Part shown: piece by piece, positions 12,915-22,672 of the stretch
Layout: each line of letters opens with the position of its first letter
How positions within the stretch are numbered: the first letter of the stretch is position 1
Origin: Geosiphon pyriformis
Lineage: Eukaryota > Glomeromycota > Glomeromycetes > Archaeosporales > Geosiphonaceae
Length of the DNA stretch: 64,000 bases
Assembly (NCBI GenBank): GCA_016748015.1
Contig: JAAOMT010000570.1
Span: 589,253-653,252, forward strand
Reading direction: 5' to 3'
Position numbers and translations under genes: made by a program
Notes under the pieces: generated by a model
Told to the model about the DNA's origin: nothing
The model's database searches: none
Seen by the model: only the letters and a program-made list of their open reading frames with translations

Positions 12915-14757
12915 TGAGAAAGAGGTAGAGGAAGAGCATCATCTGCTAAAGCCAAATCATCCAAGTGCACTGATAGGCTTATGATTGAAGCAGAGAGACT
13001 TTCCAACATGTTTTCCAATTTCACAACCTCAGGTGAGGCAGTTGAACCTGTAACGGCAGCAGTCTTGTTACTAGTGGCATCATCCAAACCCACTCCCATC
13101 ACTATATCCTCTCCTTGATTCTGTGATGGAAGGGTCACCGGCAGCTAACATCCAGGGCTAGGCTGGGAAACTGCCGGCACAAATAAGTCCAACCTCTTAG
13201 CCAACTCACCAATTTGTCCTGCGAGACTGACAAGACTGCTCTCAATATTCTTCAAATGGTCTTCCAATTCACCACTAACAGTTGGGAAAGATTTACCATA
13301 AGATAAGGAACCAGATTGAGCTGAACCACTAAATGATGCTAACGGAAGTGGTTTACCAACCATAGAGGCCCAGGTTTTTCCACTGAAAGCCAAAAGGTGA
13401 GAAATGGGGGCAGATTTTTTTTCATATATCTTAGCCAGACAGAGCTGATCCTAAGCTGAGAGAGGAGCTCTCTTGCTCCTAGAACTTGAGGATACACCAG
13501 CAATACAACAAGCGAAAGAAGTATGACCGGAATTTCTGCAAATTAAGCACAGTACAGCAGTCAAACAAGACCAATGGAGACCAACACCTTTTATAACAGG
13601 AGTGTTTGCCATTGTCTGAATAAGGCTACCCTTAGAATCAAAGCACATAGTGGCACAGCGTGCCCAGACATAACTGACAGAGCTGCGTTCAATAACACAT
13701 GTTTTCCCACCAACTGAACTAATGAAGTCTCAAAGATCATAAGCAGTAGTGCCCATAGGGAGAGTGTAAAGCAAAGCCCTGAACTCATCTCTGGCGTTCC
13801 ACGTTTGTTTGTCAACATTGGCTCGGGCCACATGCACTGCATCTTTCCCAATAAGAACAGACTACTTAGCTGCCAAGAGATCAGCCTGAATTTGATCTTC
13901 CAATTCGACAATCGTCTTTTGCCATAGACCCACCAACTGCATTTTGATTGACTTAATAAGCCCAAATTCAGAAATGGCTGCATGCACTGCCTCGATGGAA
14001 GTTCCCACAGGAATTTCTTTCAACACAATTGTCCGATTCATATGATTGTTGATGGGACGCTTAAGATCGGTGTTTATCACAACACCACAATTATTTGCCA
14101 ATTGAGCAGCTGCCATCATCGCCTTTTCGGAAGTGAAAGATGCCCAGATGATTCCACCAAATTTTGAGGAAGCAGAGGCCCCCCCAAAACCATTCACACC
14201 TGAGAAAATTTTTCTGACAAAGTTCAATTTCTCCTGAGATGATTTCCCAGCAACAGCCATGAGATCAATATCCAAAGCAAAGGACTTGCAAACAGGCACT
14301 TGAACGGACGGTTTGATAGGCAAAGGGGGTGGGAGAAGGAAGGAACCATCTAACACGTCATCATCTACATTGACAGTACCATAATCAATCACATCCAGAG
14401 GCTTCCTTAACACCTTCTTGGTCTTTACACGCAAACTCTTAGGCATTTGATTAGAATCCCCTCCTGTGAAAGCACTATTCTCACCATAGTCAACACTGGT
14501 TTCCTTAATCAAGCACTCCTCCTCCATGTCAATATTCTCAGATTCAGTAGTGTCACTTGCCTCAGAACCCCATGAACGATTACCAAGAGCTTTATCAGCA
14601 ACCTCACTATTATCAACACTCTCTGCCAATACACCACCCTTTCTTTTCTTCCTCGATGCAACTGTTTTAAAACCATCCTCAGAACCAGAAACTTTGATAG
14701 CCTTCTTCATAACAGCAATAACAGAGCCAACAGTAGCCTCGTAATCGAAAAATGGTT
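12911..14757 (-). pseudogene. LINE ORF1 (RNA-binding protein), copy B
   Basis: One frame from about 14,757 (KPFFDYEATVGS) to TGA at 12,913-12,911; the first ATG in it is at 14,710. An N-terminal Lys/Glu-rich region (ASRKKRKGG, then an acidic stretch) leads to an RRM-like block at about 14,040-13,800 (IVLKEIPVGTS, IKMQLVGLWQKTIVEL, IGKDAMHVARA). A CX2CX4HX4C knuckle (CLICRNSGHTSFAC) is at 13,549-13,508. A helical Ser/Leu-rich C-terminus follows. Four stops interrupt it: TAG near 13,861 and TGA near 13,735 at Trp positions; TAG near 13,145 where copy E has Gln; and TAG near 13,453, probably also Gln. No frameshift was found. Confidence 0.9.
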
Positions 14758-14885
14758 TTAATTTATTGTACTGAATGGTAAAAAAACTTTTTTCGAAAAA
14801 ACTTTAGACTCTTTTTTGGGAATTTTGGATGAAGGAGAGAAAGAAGTTTTTTTTATTTTTATTAATTATAATATTTATTTTAGAT

Positions 14886-16666
14886 TTAATTATAAACAAC
14901 AGTTTTTTTCTATTTAATTTTTAATTAATATATAACTAAATTGTTTAATATATTGAATTTTAATTAATTTTTACCAGTTATAAAAACAAACAGTTATGTT
15001 TTTATATATAACTTTAAATAATTTATTTATTTATTTATTTATTTATTTATTTTGATTTTAAAAATTGAACTAATTAAATAAAAACTAAACATTTTTTTGT
15101 TTTCTAAAAATATTATTTTTAATGTCTTTAAAAAACTATTACAAATTATTAAATAAATAACTTTTATTTTAATGTTTAATAAAACTATAAAAATTAAATC
15201 AATTTATATATTAAAACTATTTTTTAGTTTTTGTATAATTTGTTAAATTCAAAATTAATAATTTAAAACAATATTAAGCTTTTTTACATAAAGTTTGTAT
15301 TTTAAACTTTTTAAATATTGTTTTATAGATTAAAGTTGCTAAATTAATCTTTTTTATTTTATTTTTAAGATTGTAAAATTTTCTGTGGTTTTGGTATTTG
15401 TTTTTGTTTTTGCTATTGTAATTTGTTTAATGTTTTTTTAAAATATATTTTTTAATAAAATTGTAAATATTAAATCAAAATCTATTAGTTTATAGTAATA
15501 TATTGTGTATTTAAAGCTGTTAATACTATTTTGTTTGTTAATTAATTTTAATAATAAAAAATAAAAGAATTTTTTTTTGATTAATTAAAAAAAATTGTTG
15601 TTTTTTATAATAATTTTAAAATTAAATTAGTTAATTTTTTTTTGGTTATAATTTTTAAAATTAATAATTTGGTTTTTTAAGTAAATAGTTAAATCTGGTT
15701 TATTTTTTAGTTTTTTAATATTAATTATTAATAATAATTTATTACTGTTATTTTTAAGTTTAAAAAAGCTTTTAATAAAATAATTGTTAAAATTTATATG
15801 CTATATAAAAGTTATATTCGGTAAAAAACTTTTAAATATTAATATTGTTACAAATATTAAAAATTAAATTATTTAGTATTTGTTTGTAAAGCTGTTTTTT
15901 TTTTAAAAAAAAAATTTTGTTATGTTTAAAGTTTTTGTTAATTAATTTATTAAATTAATGTTTTATTTGGTTTTTTTTTAATAAGACTTATAAATTTAAA
16001 TTTGTTTTTTTGAAATTCAAGTTTCAAAATTTATTTGTTATTATTAATTTTATAATTGTAAAAATTAATTTTCTGGTCGTTTTTTTTTTGACTGTTTATA
16101 TTAATTTTATTATAAACATTAAAAGTTATTTTGTTTTTTGAAGACTTTAATTAAGTATATTATTAAATTAATTATTATTGTATTTAAAAATTTTAACCAA
16201 TTTATAAATAAGTACAAAGCTTAAAAAGTGAATAATTGTGACTTTAAAGATTATAAATTATTTGTTATTAGTTATAAAAATTATATATTATATATATATA
16301 TTATGATAGAAGATAAAATTAAGTTTAATAAAAATATAGCTAAAAAATAATTGCAAAAACTTATTAAAAATAAACCAAGTATTTTAATAAGATTAAAAAA
16401 TCAAGTGTTTTTGGTTTGAAAAATAGATGGATATTTATTGGTTTTTGTTTAAGTAATTAATTATATATTATAAATAATATAAATTAAACCTATAATTTAA
16501 CTTTTAAAAATAGAAACAATACAGATTTTTGGTAAAATTATACTTACTAAAAACATAATAAAAAAATTATATTAAACAAATATAATATTCATTTAACAAA
16601 ATTGTAAAAAGCAAAAAATATATAATTGTTAATTATAAAATACAAATATTTTAAATTGTTTTAAAA
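14886..16666. other. AT-rich non-coding region
   Basis: The first ~135 bases (14,886-15,020) are the right half of the AT-rich block also seen at 31,472-31,625. The rest is extremely AT-rich with no frame of note. An ATTT tetranucleotide tract of about eight units lies at 15,020-15,052. Nothing else is recognised. Confidence 0.6.
15020..15052. repeat. (ATTT)n microsatellite
   Basis: About eight uninterrupted ATTT units directly after the AT-rich block that flanks copy B. Confidence 0.85.
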
Positions 16667-17598
16667 ATTTTACTTTAATGATTATTTTTAAAAAATACAT
16701 AATAATATGTAAATTTGAATAGTTTTTATAAAAAAATTATACATCAAACAAGTAATCAAACATTTCAAGATTTATTTATAACTAATTGTTACAATTGTTA
16801 TTATTGTCAATTAGAAAATTAATTCATCACAACAAAAAACAACTTGTAAAACTGATTTTTAGCAAAACATTTAAAAAACCAACAAACCATTTTCATTATA
16901 CTGAATAACAATAAAGATAAATTGTTTGTTTGTAAAGTGAGTAAAAGACCATATGACAATAATTAAACAAAAATTGAACATAACTTGCTTACATTTTGTT
17001 TAGTTTCAATTGCCAATAAGAATGAATAAGTTCTATCAATTGAAAAATACTATTTCTGTAATGTGGAAAAGAGTAGGTAAGCCTTAACTTTGAAAAGATG
17101 TTTTATTAATGTAGATTCAAATCCAAAATTTTTTACTTTAATGATTATTTTTAAAAAATACATAATAATATGTAAATTTGAATAGTTTTTATAAAAAAAT
17201 TTATACATCAAACAAGTAATCAAACATTTCAATATTTATTTATAACTAATTGTTACAATTGTTATTATTGTCAATTAGAAAATTAATTCATCACAACAAA
17301 AAACAACTTGTAAAACTGATTTTTAGCAAAACATTTAAAAAACCAACAAACCATTTTCATTATACTGAATAACAATGAAGATAAATTGTTTGTTTGTAAA
17401 GTGAGTAAAAGACCATATGACAATAATTAAACAAAAATTGAACATAACTTGCTTACATTTTGTTTAGTTTCAATTGCCAATAAGAATGGATAAGTTCTAT
17501 CAATTGAAAAATACTATTTCTGTAATGTGGAAAAGAGTAGGTAAGCCTTAACTTTGAAAAGATGTTTTATTAATGTAGATTCAAATCCAAAATTTTTT
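16667..17598. repeat. Tandem duplication, two ~463-bp units
   Basis: Unit 1 (about 16,667-17,128) and unit 2 (about 17,129-17,598) are the same sequence with only a handful of differences: one extra T in a T run, CAAGATTT/CAATATTT, CAATAAAG/CAATGAAG, GAATGAAT/GAATGGAT. Marker TACTTTAATG starts at 16,671 and 17,134. No coding frame is shared. Near identity means the duplication is recent. It lies about 0.5 kb downstream of the SOUL gene stop. Confidence 0.93.
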
Positions 17599-18084
17599 GT
17601 AAAAAATTGAAGAAAAATCCAACGCAGCACAAACATTAATGATGTTTTAACAAAAACACCAAGCAGACCAAAAAAAGCAATATTCATAGTGATTATTTTA
17701 CTTAGGATTCATGTTTGGCAAAACCTGAAAGGAATAATTTCAAAACTACATTATTCATAGTACAAAATTAAACCTTGAAAAATTCCATTCGACAATATGA
17801 TATACCCTAGTTTTTTTTTGGTACGGTTGTGAGTTAGTTATTAATTTCAAAGTTTTTTAAATTTTTAATTTGGAACTTGATGACCCTTGTTTATTTACAA
17901 CAATCGATCCAAAATGCTATGGGGAATAGGATTTTAATAAAGCTCACATTTCCTGTTGAGTTACATTTGACAACGAATACAATTGCGAAGAAACTAATTG
18001 GCTATTTTCAATTTAAACTATTTGAAATAAAGCTATTCAAATATCTTCTTATTAATCGTGGTAAAATTTTATTCCCAAACCCTT
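17599..18084. other. Downstream region of the SOUL gene
   Basis: No gene is seen on either strand. It is less AT-rich than the repeats to its left, and the part next to the stop codon probably holds the 3' untranslated region and polyadenylation site of the SOUL gene. Confidence 0.5.
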
Positions 18085-19242
18085 TCAAGCAGAAGGAAGA
18101 TTAGCAGTGGTTGAGGTTTCAATTTCGGGGTCAATCTCGGGTTCAGTGATTGGTTTCAAATATGTAACCGGAATCAGAATTTCGTTCTTTCGTAGAAATG
18201 GAAGTGTCCACTGTATTTCGATATTAAAAAATTGATTATCAAAAAATTTCATGTAAAACTTTGACATTTGATCAAAATTATAACTTACAGGAGGATTATA
18301 CCGGGCCAGAATAGATTTTGCATCGTCTGCTACGCTAACATCTTGGTCTTGCTTCAATGCGGCTATTATCTTTTCAGATAATGTCTTTACTTTAGAGTCT
18401 GAGTTGAAGCCTGGAAAACATTTAAGAGATTAGAATTCGGTAACAGAGTTAAATCAGAAATGAAATAATTTGGCCAACCTGAAAAAGTGAATGTAGCAAA
18501 TGTCTGTTCAGGGACTTCAGTGAGTTTAACTCGAGAATCTATCGGGGTAGGAAGATCCGAGATCTTACTATACTGTGACGGCATGGTAAATGCCATTTTG
18601 TACAGTTTGTTGGATGAGGAAGAAGTTGTTTCTGTTGAAACAGGAGGCGCCTATCATAAGAGAAGAAAAGAAGGGTAAGATGTTTTAGTAGTAGAAAAAT
18701 TGCATGTAAAGTTGAAAATTTCCATTACAACCTCTGAGTTAGCTTCTGTCAACACTGGTGCAGTCTATTCAAAAATAATGATTGTAATTATAAGTAAAAA
18801 ATATTATTTTCACAAATTTCCAGAGTTTGTGAAGTAGGATTCTTACCATGGCAACTTTAGTGTTGTTTTCTTTTTCAGTTAAAACAGGCACAGTCTATAT
18901 TTTATTGGGATTGAGAAAAAAAACACGCATAATGAATAAGATTTCTTCGAATTGGGAATCCACAAACTTGCCAGTAAACTTTATCTTAAATCTGATAATT
19001 CTATATACCATTGCAACTTTCGTATTCTCGTTAGATTCTCCGTTTTTCACGGTGTTCTTTCCAAAAATGTATCCAGCTAACAACCGAAAACTTCCATTCG
19101 CATCCGCCAATTCACCCTCATATTCCGCCTCAGCACGTATGGAAGGTGGATAGACGCGAATTTCATAATCATCGGTTTTCTTAAGAACGCGATGTTTTGG
19201 GGTTTCCACGTCAATTTTGCCAAAAAGTGAGCCGATGGACAT
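18085..19242 (-). CDS. SOUL/HBP-family haem-binding protein, five exons
   Basis: Exons, from the start: 19,009-19,242, 18,847-18,894, 18,729-18,764, 18,479-18,650 and 18,085-18,410. All introns are GT-AG and phases agree, giving 271 residues. Family signs: VETPKHRVLKKTDDYEIRVY at residues 12-31; the AMTVPV and AMTAPV type strands (78-98); MAFTMPSQYS, LPTPID and VKLTEVP in exon 4; and RYNPP plus TLPFLRKNEILIPV in exon 5. SOUL/HBP proteins bind haem or other tetrapyrroles; in fungi the role is poorly defined. No signal peptide is visible, so it is probably cytosolic. Exon 1 starts at the only ATG fitting the family N-terminus. Exons 2 and 3 are 48 and 36 bases and look like copies of each other. 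The exon 3 donor (GTAATG) is the least certain boundary. Confidence 0.88.
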
Positions 19243-19406
19243 GATTAATTTATTTTGTGGGTTAGTGAATTTGATAAGGTGGATGAGAATTGTGAATATA
19301 GAACTTGATCGTTGAAGTTGGAAATTTTTGGTTGATGAATCTTTAGTATAATTTCGATAATTAACGTGTTTTTATCTTTAGAAAAAAAGTGGTAGCGAAC
19401 GCGAAC

Positions 19407-19418
19407 CTTTATATATAC
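19407..19418 (-). promoter_or_regulatory. Possible TATA box of the SOUL gene
   Basis: TATATATAAAGG on the minus strand, about 165-176 bases upstream of the ATG, just before a GC-richer stretch with two GTTCGC units. Position and sequence fit a TATA element, but no transcript start is known. Confidence 0.35.
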
Positions 19419-19840
19419 ACACTTTTTTAACTATCAGAAAATTACAAAGGATAAATTTTTTGATTTCTCATCAAATGATAAATCGTGATCTTCAAAAGAA
19501 ATCTCCGATCTTTAATCATTCATAGCAAAGGGAATTTGTCAGCTATTCGATATTGATTGTATTTTATTAAATGATAGCATTCACAAAAAGTTGGTGAGAT
19601 TTCTTTTTTCCGATCGTTTTATTCCAAGATATCAAATACTCAAATCCCCAAACACAAGTACACAGCAAATGAGCTGATTTTGGGATCAGGGGTTCGGAAA
19701 AATCTCGGATTCAATTTGATACAGAAATTCTGAATATTTTGGTTAAAAAATGAGAATTTGTCATGAAAATTTTTGTAGAGAAAGAAAATCATTAAAAGTA
19801 TAGGCATAACAAAAAACTTGTCAAATTAGAATTGAGCAAA

Positions 19841-19881
<41 letters not shown>

Positions 19882-22670
19882 GATTATTATTATAGAATTT
19901 TTCGTCGATGTGAAGACTATCTTTTGACATATGCCTCAAAGACGTCTTTTTCCGTAAAGGAAGTAGATTACCAGTCGCTTCACCATTACATTCTTGGATA
20001 CTGAAAAATTGTTTACTGCAGAGGATTGGGATGAAATTAAGAGCAAAAGTTTTCAAACAACCAAAGTGGATGTGTATGTAAGTCGAGATTTTTTCTCTCC
20101 ATGATACTTTACTGAACAAAGGTTTGCAATACTAAAATTTTAGATTCGAAACAGTTGATCTGAGAAAGGTTCTGGGAAGACCTCATAGCAGAATGGCCTG
20201 AAAATGTGATGATGTATTTATTAGTTCTATTTTTGGCTTTTCCGTAACATTTTAAAAATCTTATGACATATACACACCTTATGAACAGTAGACCCAAATG
20301 AAACGCTCCCAAAAGAAACATTCAAAGAGCTCGTTTCATGGCAATGTATGGTTGGTTATTATTGATCATGCATTTCCCAACATTCGAGATTATCAGGTAT
20401 ATATTCACAGGACGGGAAGCGAGCCTAAAAAGACAGAACGTCTACTCGACGGGGATTTTCTAAACCTATAACAGCAATCGAAGTGATAAAAACGCTTGTT
20501 CATGTGAAATCTACCAAAATGCTCACAGATGGATTAAAAATGATAAAAACATTATGTCAAATGAACAATCCAAATGGATACATCACACTTGAAAAAAAGA
20601 AATTTCATGAGATATAGATGATGGTCAAAAAAAAGGTGAAAAATTTGATCATACTCTTATCAAGTGTGTAAACAGTGAAATTTTTTGTTTACTTTTTTTC
20701 TTTACATTCTCCAACATCAGAAAATGGTGATTAATTCTGTGAAAAACTCTGCCACATTCCGTTTCTTTGCCTTGGGTTCATTTAATATCACGAATAGCAG
20801 TAGCAAAAGTTCTTTTTATGATATTGGATTTGACACAATATCTTTCTTAATGTAAAGATGGCAAAGAAAAATAACGTTTTATGAGCAAAATGGCTTGTAA
20901 CATTTAATATTCAGAAATGACCCCTTTATTGTCAATAATGATCTACAATACAATATATTATTTTGAGTGTTTAATGTTTTGCAGTCAAAAGCTGATTTGG
21001 GCTTTTTCGTTATCTTTTGGGTGTGCATTGTAACCCCCAAGCGATTATCTTCCAATGAAGAGAAAGAATCAGAATAGTAATAGAGTAATTTTAAAAATTA
21101 ATTTTATTATTGTTTGTTTTTTGTGACATATTATAATAATAATAATAATAATTCCTGAATTTTTCTCTTACAGCATAGATGGCGCTGATGAAAATAAACG
21201 AAAAAATATATATTATCATTCATTACTCGAAATTAACCAGATGTTTCGACGCACAATAATATATATATATATACATATATTCTTGAACTCACATGATTGT
21301 CGACGTTTAAGAATGATAACTGGATTAGAAACTAATTTTTTTGTTCGATAAAGTTATTCTTACCTAATCCATCCATCGGCGGTTTTAAACTCGTTTTTTT
21401 TTTTTAAATAAAAAAAAGTTCAAATTGATCGCTTTTCGCGTTAGTGTAACTTTCTTATTGTTCATGCTTTACACGTTTTCTTTTATTGAGGTAAAGAGTT
21501 AAAAAAGCTCATGCCCAGCAGGAAATAACTTTACTATTCCTTTTAAGAGGGCTGGAATCTCTCACATGTGCTCTTCCCCTTCACTTTTCTCTAAACGTCT
21601 CGTAATAATAAATTTGGGTTCAATTAATCCAAAAACGTAAATTCATGCTCTACTTTTTTTGTCTTTCGCTTTTTTGATTCAAGTTTTATCTGGATTTGGT
21701 TTGATTTGATTTGGTTTGATTCCTTCTATTTCTCTTTGTTCTCGGGCTTTTTTCTTCAATTAAACTCTTTAATAACAACTTTCTCTTTGCTTTGTAATTC
21801 TTTGTAGGTTCTTACCATTAATGAGTAAATTTAATTCTCTTTTTTTAGTTTAGTAATATAATTATATTTTTGTTTTTTTTCTTGCTCTTTTCTTTTTCCT
21901 TTTTGTTTGTTGTTATAACCATTTTGTGTACTTTATCCTTTTCGGTTATTATCATTATACAATCTTTCTTTCCTTCAATTGCCTAGAAAAATATCATCAC
22001 CGTTCCATTCTCTCTATCAATCGCGTTACTGTTTCTTTCTCTGTAATTAATCTCTAATTCTTGATTTTCAATTCTTTAATCTCTTTGCTTGATTAATTTC
22101 TTTCCAATTTGACTTTATCGGTGTTTCCCAATTACTATAAATGTGGAAAAAGATATTTTTATCAGAATGTGTAATAGTGTTTTTGTCTTGATTAAAGTAA
22201 GAATAATGAAAAGCGTTCAAAGAGATATAAGGAAAAGTCTCAGGTTCGAATAAAGATAACTCGTCAAAATGAAATTTGATTCAGAAGTATTGTCTTACAC
22301 TGAATCAACTAAAAGAAATTTACTCGGCAGATAACACTATCAAAATGAATTTTTTAGAGTCTAATTTAAAGTTTTCCACATTTTTGTCTTTCGAAAATAA
22401 TTTTTACAACTTTCCAAATAATTTTATTCAAAGAGAGATATAACGTCTTTAATACTACATAAGTTTAAATAATAAATACAAGAGGTTTTTCCCCTCTAAA
22501 ATCTTTTTTTAGTCAATAAATGTTGTGATTTATTGGATATCTAATAAAAATCGGCATAATAGAGAAAAAAAATACAATGCAGAATAGTAAAATGGGTATT
22601 ATTGTTACTGTTGTTGTTTTTATTATTATTATTATTATTATTGTTGTTGTTGTTATTTTTATTATTATTG
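19419..22670. other. Long intergenic region between the SOUL and ABC genes
   Basis: No exon with recognisable homology is seen. The base composition is less extreme than in the repeat regions. ATT microsatellites lie at 19,840-19,891 and 21,131-21,151. A stretch at 20,130-20,980 is GC-richer than its surroundings but broken by stops in all frames. About 21,540-22,130 is pyrimidine-rich on the plus strand. The right end carries the 3' untranslated region of the ABC gene. Confidence 0.55.
19840..19891. repeat. (ATT)n microsatellite
   Basis: About 17 ATT units with one interruption, upstream of the SOUL gene. Confidence 0.9.
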
Positions 22671-22672
22671 TT
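22617..22672. repeat. TTA/TTG trinucleotide repeat at the ABC gene stop
   Basis: Read on the minus strand, the repeat of AAT and AAC units starts within the stop codon region (TAACAATAATAATAA) and runs into the 3' untranslated region, so it lies in the mRNA but not in the protein. Confidence 0.85.

Larger units (their letters stand above)
8070..14885 (-). mobile_element. LINE-type retrotransposon, copy B (best-preserved copy)
   Basis: Minus-strand element with A-rich tail (8,070-8,130), 3' untranslated region (8,131-8,247, marked by GTGAAGTCCAAACACTGCC), ORF2 (8,248-12,914), ORF1 (12,911 to about 14,757) and a leader up to about 14,885. Both ORFs are free of frameshifts over more than 5.9 kb (about 14,757 to 8,784); one indel lies near 8,670-8,700. 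Otherwise only single nonsense codons interrupt it. The flanks (…CTAAT and TAATTATAAAC…) join into the sequence found intact at 31,467-31,480, which fixes the ends and suggests a TAAT duplication. Confidence 0.93.

Noticed and set aside
8784-14710. In-frame stops of copy B as readthrough, reassigned codons or A-to-I editing sites
   Set aside because: Editing of UAG/UGA to UGG could restore the Trp positions but not the Gln positions, and other copies carry Gln or Trp there. Simple C-to-T mutation explains both. Host genes here use all three stops as terminators (TGA in SOUL, TAA in ABC and TOM1).
17577-17592. GATTCAAATCC word as a tRNA T-loop
   Set aside because: No acceptor stem, D-arm or anticodon arm around it. 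The same word occurs in both units of the tandem duplication.
19826-20119. Minus-strand frame with a poly-Asn end
   Set aside because: The Asn run is the translated ATT microsatellite; no other coding evidence.
20130-20980. Possible gene in the GC-richer stretch between the SOUL and ABC genes
   Set aside because: The longest frames are about 50-70 residues, with no recognised motif and no pair of splice sites that extends them.
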